Part shown: in pieces, positions 9,856 to 21,349 of the stretch
How the letters are laid out: each line of letters opens with the position of its first letter
Position numbering within the stretch: the stretch's first letter is position 1
Assembly: GCA_030737875.1 (NCBI GenBank)
Contig: CM060910.1
Coordinates: 246,482,427 to 246,546,426, forward strand
Origin: Allium sativum
Taxonomy: Eukaryota; Streptophyta; Magnoliopsida; Asparagales; Amaryllidaceae
DNA: 64,000 bases
Direction of reading: 5' to 3'
The notes under the pieces: generated by a model
What the model was told of the DNA's origin: nothing
What the model saw: only the letters and a program-made list of their open reading frames with translations
Database searches by the model: none
Position numbers and translations under genes: made by a program

Positions 9856-10209
9856 CATATTTTTTATATTATAGTTGCTATTTAGCTTTGCAACTACATT
9901 TCTCACTCAAACAACTATTTCAACAATAATATATAACTCTATCATACGATTCATACCATATATAAACTAAATACCAAAATCAAATCAATTCTAACTCAAT
10001 AAACCAACAAAAACACAAAATCAATGTAAATTTGACCACCAACTCAAACCACTAATTATACAATAAATAAGTTTGTACACATAGTCTACCATCAAAATAA
10101 AATCAATACATCGAGTTTACCATCAAAGTCTGTCTACCATTAGATAATATGTAAAATACATTAACTCAAACTATCTAGTCAACCACAAAGTCATACATAC
10201 ACTGCCCAA

Positions 10210-11550
10210 AAAAAACATCCTATGGACCTAGTCAGCTATCATCTCCGGAACCTACAGAGCCAGCAGAAGATGGAAAGCAGCCATGTTGCTGCATAAACTC
10301 GGTCACACGTTGATCCATAAGTTGTGTCATCTCAATGATCTAGCAACAATTCTGGTCCTCAAGTTGCGTCACATAAGACCTCAAGTCCTCAATCTCTGCT
10401 AAGTCAATATCAGCTTTGGGCTACCTGCTCCGTCTCTGAGTGCTAGCCCGGAATAATTATTTAAAAATCTTTTAATCATATGCGATTATATTAATTACCT
10501 ATAACTCATAAATGTTATTTATTTCTAAACTAAAAATCAAGTCAAGGAAAAAGTTCGATTACCACTTGATTTCCAATGTCATAACGCATGTTTCGCACAG
10601 GGGATCCATCACTGACTGGAATATAAAATCCTACTCATTTGTCGTGAGTTGCTCTTTACCATATCAGATAAAAATGCTGACGTTGTAGTAATCATTACAG
10701 GAACCAACAAACCATTTAGGATGGCTCTAAGTTTCGATGGGCCTTATCTGGATCGAAATTTAGGCCTATTCCAGGCGGGTTGTTACGACTGCTCCATAAA
10801 CTTTGCCTGCAAGACCAAATTAGAGATAAAATTAATATCATGATATCTTATTTTATTATAACTTAACAATTATTACAAATACTACCACATAAAATGAAAT
10901 ATTCTTACATGGCTCTTCCTAGATTTCTCATCGGCCATTTATATGAGACGGTCTCATCCGAAATTACATGTGCGATGACATGCATACAAGTGAACATGTC
11001 CATATATGAGACTAGACCCCGCCCCTCAGCCTCCTGAATTTGATTATTGCATACGATTATTATATATTCAAAATTATATAGCATATTAACTTTTTATAAT
11101 TCACATTTATAAAAATTACCAGCTCCTACCGATGCTGCTGAAATGATTTCGATCCTCCTCGATGAGTGACTGGATTTATATTCCTATTTGCAGAGTTTAT
11201 TTTCGACTCTACCTGTACATTCAAAATTTGATACATTATTTTTCGATTAAATATTTTTGATATTTAAAAGAAAATTAGTATACTTACCATCGCCTTAACA
11301 GTATCCCAACATCTGATAAATCCTTCCTACACGGCCGTCACCATCCATCTAGGCTTTTCTATCTTTTCCTTTATCGATGATATGCTATACTTGTAATTCT
11401 TTCTCATCTTTTGCATCCAGTAAAGTCGGGCCAGTTGTAAGCCGTGTTGTTCATGGTAAACAAACATTAAGCAGTAAAATATGTATAGTATATCAGCGAT
11501 AAAAAATAAAATGGAAAAATATATTGAAGAATATACATACAACGATGTCC
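10210..11550 (-). pseudogene. Decayed Transposase_24 (Ptta/En/Spm) gene
   Basis: Reading the minus strand, 11110-11180 gives NRNINPVTHRGGSKSFQQHR, which matches the family signature of basic residues, then H..GSKSF. Around 11330-11420 KMRKNYKYSISSIKEKI resembles the upstream basic region. Near the end, 10230-10410 gives DLAEIEDLRSYVTQLEDQN and then MTQLMDQRVTEFMQ, like the C-terminal coiled coil. Several stops and frame changes separate the blocks, and no continuous frame exists, so it is dead. In the family this protein acts with the TNP2 transposase at the transposon ends. Exon limits are uncertain. Confidence 0.6.
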
Positions 11551-12198
11551 TGCCAAATGCACTCTATGACGTGAGGCCGGATGGTATCCAACTTCAGCTA
11601 ACGAGCTGACATCCTAGCCCTATATGCGGCTTTTGAAACATCTAGTACAATCTTTGAAGGTTGCAGGTCGAAACCCCTGTGTTAAATATGATACACATAA
11701 GTGTATAGTTGGTAAAAAAATTAACATGTTTAATAAAGTTTATTTTTTACCCTTCGGCTCTAGGCACTAAGGAAACAGTAGGACTTTGGGACTGCCACGA
11801 TGGACCACAACCATCATTTGAAGAATGAGAAAAACTCCTCTCTCTCGATGACATATGCATATACATGTCAATACAGATCATTTTAAAAGGGAACAATAAC
11901 ATGATATTGAAATATATATTATAGTTAACTGACATAAACGATACGAGTTGCTAAATAAATGACATAAATGGAAATGAAATTATATATATCTGTATCAGAT
12001 TAGGTCTCATATTCCAAGGAGAAACATATTACGTTGCAGGTTTAACATAAATAAATAGAAAAAACTACATATGACGTACAAGATGTAAATAAAAATTAAT
12101 AATATTCAAGAATTCAATAGAGTTACATGAATTACAAAATATACATTGTATACCGCATATTTACATTATAACTAAGAAGATAATACTCATCACCTACA

Positions 12199-13910
12199 TC
12201 AGTCATCATCGTCTTCTGATTCAGAATCGATCTCATATTCTACGATAATTATCTCTGTACTCTCGAATGCTTCTACCAAAATATTTGAATAATCGATCAC
12301 AGATCCAAAATCTGTATGATCATCTTCAATCATTATTTCATTGTTTTTCTCAAGACATGCCTGATAAGCTTCTTCGTATGAAATATTCTTCCATCGAATG
12401 TAAATCTAGCCTGTAGAACAGTATGCTTTATCTCATTTTAAAGTCGGATAATAAGCATAATAAACTTGAAATTCTTGTTTGTCTAGTACAAAAGAATCAT
12501 ACTTGTAATAATGCGATATATGATTTATTTCATTAGATTATAATCATTATGCACATTAATCCCATAACCTGCAACATTGTTAAACCAATTGCATTTAAAT
12601 AGAAACAACTCCTCCATGAGTCCTGAGAAAAATGTCAGGTGCAAAATTTTGTTAAACCGCTATGAAAATCATTTTCTGGATCGTCACTGCCTTTAACAAA
12701 TACACCTATATTATTCGTTAATTTTTTAGCACCATATCTTTGGTGTTAAATTCATATCCATTAACAAAATATATTGGACATGTCTTGACCATGCTTTTTG
12801 GTCCTATTATTGCAAGATGTTTCAACCCTTTGTCAACAACACATTTTTTGGATTCGTAAACATAATTTGAGAACTAACCGGAAAATTCCTTAGTGAGATC
12901 TTCATTTGTATATTCACGTTAATAAACACCATATATATAAATAAAATATTACAATGGATTATACACACAAGCACTATAGAAATCAATAAAACACTAGTTG
13001 ATATTTTAGATTACATAACAAATGGTGCAACCTCAACAAAATTTAGAAAAATATAAGTGTGTGCTACATGCAGATCTCTATCGTTATCCATATGTCTGCA
13101 TATTTCCCAAAAGGTCGACCATGTTGTCTAAAAATATTTGTTTTAGACAATTCTTGTTCGTCGCCTTCGTCATTATGAGAAACACATTCAAATAATATAT
13201 TCACATAATCACTGAAATAGTAAGAGAAAAAGAATGAAGCTACTTCTTCGATGTAAGATTCATATATCGAACCATCAACTCGTGCTTTCTTCTCTCTTTT
13301 TCTTCAAATGATGCAGATATCTATACAAAGTTAATTGACATTAACTTCATATTTTAAATACAATTAAATTAATAGGTAACATGTTATATATACATCTCAA
13401 ATAGACACATCCATCCATATTGGACGGGATCTCAAAGTCATGCTTTAGATGGGAGGTGAATAGGAAAATTCTCCATTACATTAAAAAAATATGACGGAAA
13501 TATTTTCTTTAATTTGCAGAACAATATAGAAATATCTACTTCAAGTTTACGTAAAAATTGCACTTTTAAAGTAGTCGAACAAAACTCTTTGTAAAACATA
13601 CTAAGCTCCATTAATACCCTCAAAACTTTTAATGGCAGTAGTTCTTTGATCATAACGGGTAATAAATTTTCCATCATTATGTGACAGTCGCAGCTTTTCA
13701 TTCCGCTCAATTTACCACTTTTAAAGTCAACACATCCACGAAGGTTTGATGAAATCCCATCAGGAAATATCATCCTTAACTTGATTATTATCTAATTCGT
13801 ACATGCTTTTGCCTTTTTTACTGTCATTTGGTTTCATATGAAGCTCAGAACATTTGCATGATTCTTTTATATCGCATCTTGATTTCAAATCATTTTTGGT
13901 CTTCCCTTCG
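12199..13910 (-). pseudogene. CACTA tnp2-type transposase, 3' part, decayed
   Basis: Minus-strand frames carry two accessory domains of plant TNP2-like transposases in the expected order. From 13910 down, GKTKNDLKSRCDIKE and ELHMKPNDSKKGKS match the segment before DUF4218. The frame 13773-13438 (PDGISSNLRGCV, then GMKSCDCHIMMENLLPV) is DUF4218. Around 12640-12480 ELFLFKCNWFNN and DSFVLDKQEFQVYYA match DUF4216. The reading ends with an acidic tail (SESEDDD) and a stop at 12199-12201. In-frame stops and frame shifts break the gene, and its 5' part with the catalytic core is removed by the R2 insertion. It cannot make active transposase. Confidence 0.8.
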
Positions 13911-14294
13911 TGTAACGACCCGTATTTTTGGCAGTCAAATATTCTATTTAATTTATTATTTCAAACATTTTATTTGAATATTAATGGATTTTAATATTGA
14001 ATTCTTTATTTAAAATGAAGTTTGAACGTTGTATATTTGTATAATTATAAATCGAGTTCGAAATGGTGCTGCAGTTCGTAATATGGAGTTTTGAACTTCA
14101 ATCGAATATACAGGATCCGATATAAGTCGGATTTCTTTGAAACAAGAAATATTGGAATCGTGTTGATTATAATTTTCATATGAAAAAGAAAAATCCATAG
14201 TTCATGTTATAGGTTGTTAGTTATGGCTAAATCAAATTTTAAAATAGTCACTATGGAAATCGTTATTAAAATATAGGCCTTCAAAATGGCCATT

Positions 14295-15010
14295 TTGCAA
14301 ACAGACTTCTTTTTCGATGAAATCAGTTTCATTGGAACCATAACATTAAATTATTGCACGGTATTAAATTGCATGGCAAACCGATGTCGTATGTGACCAC
14401 GACAGCCATAAACGCCTATTTATTTTCTATAGCGCGTAATAAAATTAAATTAAATTAATAGAAAGGTATTTGCATGTAACTGGAGTAGAAGATCGAATTA
14501 GGCCACGAAACTAGTTCCATTGAGTTCGTATGAATGATTAGAGGTAGGATAGGTATATAGTTTGTTATTTCTGAAGACCGGGTAATTTAGTGTCCAAAAT
14601 GGCATTGTGGTGCATATAAAAATAACATACCGGGAAACAGTCTGCGACGAAACTGGTGCTGTTGGATTCGTATTAATTAATTATTGTAAGATTTCAATTT
14701 TCGTGTCAGTCAGACTTACCTTTTGATCGTGGCAACGATAAGCGCCCAAATCAGTTATAATATTTGGTCAATTCAGACAGGGGTAACTTTAAACAAATAA
14801 ACGACTAGCCAAATGAACTCCGATTTGGATGAAACAAGTTTCATTGGATCCGTAAGGAAGAGGTCTAGTAAAATGTTAAGGTTCCAAATTTATTGGATTT
14901 TTTCTGTAATTTAAGGGATTTTAAATGCTTGATTTTTCATCGATAATTATAAAGGACTTCCACAAACGATGTTGGAATTCGACGAAACCTGTCCCATCGG
15001 GTCCGGAATA
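14295..15010 (+). repeat. Five degenerate ~170 bp units in R2 LTR start
   Basis: A phrase of the type TCGATGAAATCAGTTTCATTGG, here with varying bases, followed by a GTATT or CGTAA-like tail recurs near 14300, 14490, 14640, 14815 and 14960. Spacing is about 145-190 bp. Copies are strongly diverged, and the phrase GACGAAACNNGTTYCRTTGG is the most constant part. Confidence 0.65.
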
Positions 15011-15024
15011 TTTTTCTATGCTAG

Positions 15025-15029
15025 GATTA
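15025..15029. repeat. Target-site duplication of R3, left copy
   Basis: GATTA here and GATTA at 26487-26491 flank R3 exactly, as expected for a 5 bp integrase cut. Confidence 0.93.
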
Positions 15030-15408
15030 TTTAACGACCCGCCATTTTGACCGTGCCGAATCGACAAAACATGTCAGCTCGAAATGTCCAAAACAACAGA
15101 TTGTTATTAACTTCTGGGGTAAACAGAATAAATCACAGATCTCAGACACAGATACAGAGTAGTATAATATCTCGCAGCGGAAAAATACAAAATACAATAG
15201 TAGTTCATGAAGCTACAAAATAAGTTTTACATCAGAGTTTACATAAATAATACAGCGGATGACTAATACATTAAATGAAAGATAACTAAAAAAACAGAAA
15301 TGACAAGAATAGCTAGAACTGGATCAACTGAACAGGTAGATATAGATGAGAAAAAATCCAACATAAGCTCCAACTCCAAGAGTGAATCTCGAAACTGTAA
15401 TACTCGAT

Positions 15409-15449
15409 CTGACCCGAGCAATAATGAAAAACAAAACAACTCGGATCAG
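15409..15449 (-). other. R3 LTR conserved hairpin
   Basis: On the minus strand CTGATCCGAG pairs with CTCGGGTCAG over ten pairs, one of them U-G. In the other LTR (21729-21769) the arms are CTGATCCGAG/CTCGGATCAG, fully paired. It occupies the place of the GACTGACC-adjacent hairpin of the other elements. Confidence 0.7.
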
Positions 15450-17314
15450 GAATAACATTCTCATGGAAGTAAATCAACACAAATGAAATGTTCGATGAAA
15501 TGCAATAAGTAACTTAGAGGATGTTTGGGATCACCATTCTCTAAGGATCCGTCAAACTAATACTATATAGTATAATACACTATATACAATAGTGTCTATC
15601 AGTAAAGTAAAAGTATCAAAATAGCGTAAGCGGGATTACCATTATTACCCTTACACCGTTTATATATTCCCATAGTATATACAGTACCGTAATTCCTCCG
15701 TAAACTGGAGGTTGATCAGAGGGCACTCCATATAAAACAGTACAAAACAAAGTCGTAGTAGGCTCGTATAAGACATGTGGCAAGGCAAGCAAGGAATGCC
15801 GGGGTGGATTCACCGTTTGCAGAGCCGGACTGGTGGTAACGCATAGTAGCTACTACCGCCCACCTCGATACACACTCCCATAATCAAAAAGGGCCCAAAT
15901 CGAATCTCAACAGTAATAGAATAATATCGAAGAAGTGTGCTCGATAAGAGGTATGACCTCACTTGGTCCGTGCGTAGCTCCTGTTTTAGCCACATCAAGC
16001 TGACTCAAGGTAGTCAGGGTCTCGTAATTAATATGAAATAAAAAAATGGAGTCGTTCGCCAAATTATCCCCTTCATTCTGGAACTCTACCGCGTACACAG
16101 TTGTCAAAGTGGTTTTCGGTATTGGCAGAGAGTATGACAATAGCCGATCCCGGTCTCTTTAACAACCAATCGTTTACATTTTTCACACCGTGGTCATTAT
16201 TTTATAAATCACTTTATAAAATAGTTTATAAAAATTCTCATATTCGAATTTGAATTCAAAATTAAATATCTAACTTCGAATATATTAAATTTTGAAAACA
16301 ACTCATTTTAGTCGATTAATGAAATTCGACACTTAGGTTCAAATTTCCTTTTATATAATTTAAAACGAAATCTTAAACTTCAATATAACCCAAATCGTCT
16401 TATAACTATAATTCAAGTTATATAGTTCAAAACTATTACTTCTACATTTCAAATCAAAATCTTATATTTCCATTCAACCAAATTATGATTTAAAACCATT
16501 CTTATACATTGATTTAACAATTCTTAATTCAAACCAAACGATATAAAAATCAATTCCGCATATAACATCTATATATTCCAATTCATAACTAATCACTTAA
16601 AATTGAATTTAATTCTTATCGACTATAAATTCAAAATAAATCAATTTACCCAATTCACATTCATTTCTTATCAAGGTTCATAATTTAAACCAAATCAAAT
16701 TCAATTTCTTAAATTTACCAATTCAAGTTCATCTCTACAAAAATTCGTATCGATTCCAATTCATAACTTAATATGAGTTCATTCGTTATTCAAATATCGT
16801 TATATAAATTTACATCTTTAAACTTCGAATTTAAATCGTGAAATCTAACCTATCCATCTTGACTTCATTAAAGATTATGAAATATTTATATATAAGAAAA
16901 TTAATTTTGAAAATAGATATATGTATATATATATATATAAGTTTATAAAATTCTAAAATAAATTAGAAATAGATTATAAACATATATAAGTTTAAAATAA
17001 TATAAAATAGATTTAAATAAATATTTACAATAATATAAAAAGGTTAAAATACTTATAGGAATAAATTATATGGTTTAAAATAAATATATTTATAAGTAAA
17101 ATCTTAAATAACATTTAAATCCCTATTTACAAATAGATCATTTTAAAACACATAATTTAAAATATACAAAATAATTTAAATTTAAATAAAATATAAATAT
17201 AAATATAAATATATAAAGTCTTAAGTAAATATTTTAAAATAAAACTCATTTTACTTCGAAAACATGACCGACGGTGTCCGTATATAGTTTTCTACCCTAT
17301 GGTCAAGTGATACG

Positions 17315-17480
17315 GATATTTATCATTTCAACCTGCAATTTATAAAATTTCTACGGGTCTATCATTTCAACCTACGATCCCAAATTCAGTAAAAATCATT
17401 CAGGTCTATCATTTCAACCCATAACGATTTTTCCCTATTCTAATGTCCGTTCGGGTATGTATCATTTCAACCCTTAGTGA
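17315..17480 (-). repeat. R3 LTR array of TATCATTTCAACC units
   Basis: TATCATTTCAACC occurs four times at about 40-55 bp spacing, each preceded by a GG or GGGT-like base group, so that GGGT/ACCC can pair across some units. The second LTR has the same four copies at about 23635-23795. Confidence 0.8.
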
Positions 17481-17582
17481 TTTTTCCTAAACTAGGGGGT
17501 ATCAACAATCACAAACACCAATCACAGCATACATCATCAGTGCAACTACGTGTCATATGAATATATCGTGTCGCATATGAAA

Positions 17583-17587
<5 letters not shown>

Positions 17588-17632
<45 letters not shown>
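17588..17632. repeat. TA microsatellite
   Basis: A pure TA run of about 45 bp here faces a run of about 14 bp in the other R3 LTR. The LTRs were identical on insertion, so the difference arose later by slippage. Confidence 0.95.
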
Positions 17633-17633
<1 letters not shown>

Positions 17634-18374
17634 AATCAAACAATTTCTATCAGCAATCCTATACATTTCATGTAACAGTTCACTATTGATCTAACATCCA
17701 TGAAAAATCTATGTTAGGTGTGAGATAAACTCACCTTCCGTGGCACATAAATTGAGACTAAGAACGGATTTGACACAGAATGAAATGACGACTTCCAGGC
17801 ACGACTCAGAATAGATTCAAATCACGGTAGCCGCTCAAGATATATTTTATTTTCATAGGAGGAGGTGAGGGAAATTTCAATGGACCGATAAGGCTATTGG
17901 GTTCCCTTGGGACGGTTTTTGAACTCAACACCAAATAAACAAAAATAAACACAACACTTCTTTTTACATAAAATATTATATATTTAAAACAAACACACAC
18001 AAAATATTTCAAAACCATTATAGTATAGCCTATAAATTCATATATAAACACAAAACAAATATATATAAAAAATTATTATAACTCACCCACAAAACAAACA
18101 ATAAAATATACACCACATACCACTCACACAGATGCACACCAATAAACTCAACGCAACTCAAAACAAACAACTCACACCATAACAAAATACAATACAAACT
18201 CACGCACCAACCACACATGAACACACGCCACTCTTACACTCAGCAAATACACTCACCATTTCATAAAACATACCAAAATGGTTTTTCTAAATACTCACAC
18301 CAAACTACAATACTACAGGAAAAAACGATAATTCCAAACACATCCGCAATTTCAAACATGACTCAACGCTCACC

Positions 18375-18815
18375 ACTCACGCACACAAAGTCAGGGGAGG
18401 GAAGAGACGCGAGCTCGACTTCATGGAGGAGCGCAGCAGGATTCAGCACTGGTTTGGCAACGTCGGTGGTGAAGTGAGGGGTGTCAGCAGGCTTCGGTGA
18501 GTGGTAGAGCGGTTTCAGGGAGGTGGACGGGCTTGGTTGATGACGGGCCGAGCAAGGTTGGACGTGGATCCGGGGTAGAGCAGCGGGGTTCGGATGCTAA
18601 GGAGGGGAGGGCGGATCTGGATGGCTTAGCAGGTCACTGGGGCGAGGATGGTCGGAGTGTGAGAGTTGAAGAGAGGGAAAGGGCCCGGCTTTTACTGATG
18701 AGAGCGAGGAAGGGGAAGTTTGGAGAAGAAAGGCTGATGGAGGAAGGTAAGGGTAATGGTTTTGGGTCAAAATGAATATGCTACTGTTTATTATATAATA
18801 TATACTATTATAATT
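18375..18815 (-). promoter_or_regulatory. R3 LTR candidate promoter and GC-rich leader
   Basis: On the minus strand a TATTATATAATA box near 18790-18800 is followed by CT-rich then GC-rich sequence with a short Pro/Ser-rich frame, and an ACTCAC on the plus strand at 18375 (GTGAGT in sense). The second LTR repeats this at about 24661-25101. It lies about 1.4 kb from the LTR start, like the leaders of the other elements. Confidence 0.45.
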
Positions 18816-20198
18816 TAAATGAAGGAAAACCGCAAAAGCTTTCAATCCGGGTAGGAGCGGTTCTCACGAGGTGAGTTGGAATGTTCAAAACTAATTTTTA
18901 ACATTTAAACAAACGGACAGTGTAATAACGGAATGGTAACGAATAGATTTCGAATTAGAAGTGAACGAACAGCCTTTTTTTCTTTTTTTTATCTCTTTTT
19001 CTTTTTTTATCTTTTTTTTCTCTTTTGTAAACCAACGTTTTGGGATTTGAAAAGGTAGCAAGCTAAGACGGGCTCCAGAATGAATTAACAAATATTTCAA
19101 TGCATGTTTAAGGTGTAACATTTTATTTCCATTTGCATTCAATCCAAACTAAAGACGTTGGATGCCTAGGGTAAAGGAAGAGGTCTTTGGATAAAAATGA
19201 AATGCATTGTTGTCTTGGAATGGCCTTAGCAGGAAACGTTGACACTTAGAAGTCCAGTTAACAAATGAATTGATGCATTTCTTTTCTTTTACATAATAGC
19301 ATACGTGCATGGCTTGCTTAGAATAGAAAGACTTGGGTTTTACAAATTTGAATGGAGCTTTGGAATAAAGAAAGAAATGAAACTGCTTTGGAAACGTGAA
19401 TAAAGTGAATGCTTATATGACTTTTGGAATGGATGGCATTTAAAAAGGAAAAGGAAGAGTTGAAATTGAAAATGGCGCATGGCAAAATGGGAACAAATAA
19501 ATAAAACATGTAATGCATGGTTTTTGAAATGGAACACTTACAAAAGGGACATGCATACTAAGCCATAGAAAACTAAACTTGAATGGAGGGTGTAGTAAAA
19601 TAAAATGACTCGGTTTACAGACCCAAAATGACTAGAAAAATATGCAGGATCCAAATAGGGACACGTCGAACTCAAATGACATTGTTTCAAAAATAGACTG
19701 CACAAGCATTTTCACAATTTCAGCGTGAACCGAGCACCGAAACTGACAAATGAATATATCGCGGAAATTAGCGCGATGAGACGGACACAACGGTATAAAA
19801 TTTACAGTGTCATGACGCTCTGTTCAAAAGCGCGTTACGGACCCCTTTGACGTAAAAATGCGGACGGAAAACGGAGGTCAAAACGTCCGATTTTCACGAA
19901 TTGAATTCCGCCGTTGAATTACTGACGATGAATAGAATATTTTTCATGTTTGTCCGAACTGGATTTGGATAGATTATAAAATCATTAAAAATTGGACTGA
20001 TATGCGCAGCTTTGCCCTGAAAAATGCGCGATCGACAAACATTCAAATTTTCCAACGAAATTTTCACAACGGCTATAACTCACCGTACGTATTTCAAATT
20101 ACAAATTCCCGTTATGGAAAATGGTATAATATTTTCAAAATAAAAATATCGATTTAAAATCGAAATTTAAATCGAAAAAAAAATAATGGGTTGTTACA

Positions 20199-20232
20199 GT
20201 CTCCCCCACTCAAAACTTTTCGTCCCGAAAAG
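20199..20232 (-). promoter_or_regulatory. R3 polypurine tract with hairpin
   Basis: In sense orientation GAGTGGGGGAGAC precedes the 3' LTR. CTTTTC (20216-20221) and GAAAAG (20227-20232) form a six-pair stem with a five-base loop just upstream of it. Confidence 0.85.
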
Positions 20233-21263
20233 GAACGAGGTAGGAAAAATAGTAATTAAATAACTGAATATATTTAAACCAATGGTTCATATCTATTCTC
20301 ATACTTATATATTTTGAAATATATATATAAATCAAAAGGTAAAATATTTCAAAATAGTTTAAGTATTCACTCGACGCCTCGATTGGCAATATATAGTCGT
20401 CCCACTTTGGAAACCCGAAAATAGATGTCGATGATGCTGCAGTCAACACCAGAATCATTTTCAAGCGACTAGAGTGTGACTCTATATCTATCTAATATGT
20501 ATAGGATTTAACATATACGTTGATCAGACGTATACACCAAATCACTAAGTACTCGGTAGGCCAATTTTAGCGTCAAATAATTACTCAAAACATCTTTCTA
20601 TATTTAAACATAATATATAGCAAAATTTTCGAATTATATATTTCAAATCATTAAAAATAAGTAAGGAAAAATTATATCTCTCCTCACTCGTTTATTTAAT
20701 AAAATTCAACAATAATCCATAATAAACATACAAACAATATTTTTATTGAATCAAATACATAACTATATTATTCAATCAAGATAAACTTAATTTCTTACAA
20801 AGTGTACATCTTTAAAACTTATCCAAAGTATATATATGTACAAACTTAAAGCATGAACATAAAATCTTTCGAAATATTGGTTTTACCAAAACATAATGTT
20901 ATTCACAAATATACATATCAAATTTCAATATTGCACCAAGAAAACTTATATTATAATATCTTTAAAACAATTATTTCAAGCCAACATTTAATAAGGAAAA
21001 ATCTCTAGAAGATTTATACTCTCGTTCTACTTCTTACCCTGTCAAGGATAAGTTATAGAATTCGATTTAAAAGTTGAACGAACGAAAGAACCTAATAAAA
21101 AAGGATTTACGAGCGAAGATGGATTCAAATGGAAGGGAATTTCAGAAAAAGATTTAAATATTAAACAAAAATTTTATATCCAAAAATATTTATTAAAATC
21201 ATTTTAAAACCATTTATACTTTCAAAATACGCTCTCTCTAGAAGGACTCTGTGGCTGATTCTA

Positions 21264-21299
21264 CTCATTCTAGGGTATCACTACCCTATCTCTAATGAG
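21264..21299 (-). other. R3 stem-loop near the primer-binding site
   Basis: In sense the inner arms TAGGGT/ACCCTA are enclosed by CTCATT/AATGAG with AGAGA on the 5' side, and the loop is AGTGAT. Compared with R1 one pair of the inner stem has changed on both sides. Confidence 0.72.
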
Positions 21300-21335
21300 C
21301 CTTTACCTCATAAGCTAAAGCTTTGACAAACCAAA

Positions 21336-21347
21336 GCTCTGATACCA
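21336..21347 (-). promoter_or_regulatory. R3 primer-binding site (tRNA-Met)
   Basis: GCTCTGATACCA on the plus strand is TGGTATCAGAGC in the element's sense, two bases from the LTR end. Confidence 0.95.
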
Positions 21348-21349
21348 AA

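Larger units (their letters stand above)
9610..13910 (-). mobile_element. CACTA (En/Spm) transposon remnant, cut by R2
   Basis: The left end reads CAGTACAAGAATAAAAGC, one base from the usual CACTACAAGAA terminus. Subterminal repeats follow, and two decayed genes lie on the minus strand in the normal CACTA order: a tnp2-type transposase first, then a Transposase_24/Ptta-like gene nearer the end. R2 inserted inside the tnp2 gene at 13911; the rest of the transposon would lie beyond the window. Stretches 9860-10200 and 11550-12198 are AT-rich spacer without recognised content. Confidence 0.8.
13911..15029 (+). repeat. R2 5' LTR, first segment
   Basis: The segment starts TGTAACGACCCG and matches 39617-40453 plus 46849-47032 of R2's 3' LTR. 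It is interrupted by R3 after GATTA (15025-15029), which is repeated at 26487-26491 as the target duplication. Confidence 0.92.
15030..20198 (-). repeat. R3 3' LTR
   Basis: It pairs with 21350-26486. It contains a 10-pair hairpin near its end, an array of TATCATTTCAACC units, a long TA tract, an AT-rich block (16190-17260) and a GC-rich leader on the minus strand at about 18375-18815. T-rich tracts fill 18976-19026. Confidence 0.95.
20199..21349 (-). other. R3 internal region, non-coding
   Basis: The 1151 bp between the LTRs carry only replication signals, a stem-loop and AT-rich sequence. No gene is visible on either strand. Confidence 0.93.

Noticed and set aside
15616..16140. Minus-strand frames of 62-77 codons repeated at 21936-22460
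   Set aside because: The repetition only reflects the two LTRs of R3. No domain, and frames overlap each other.
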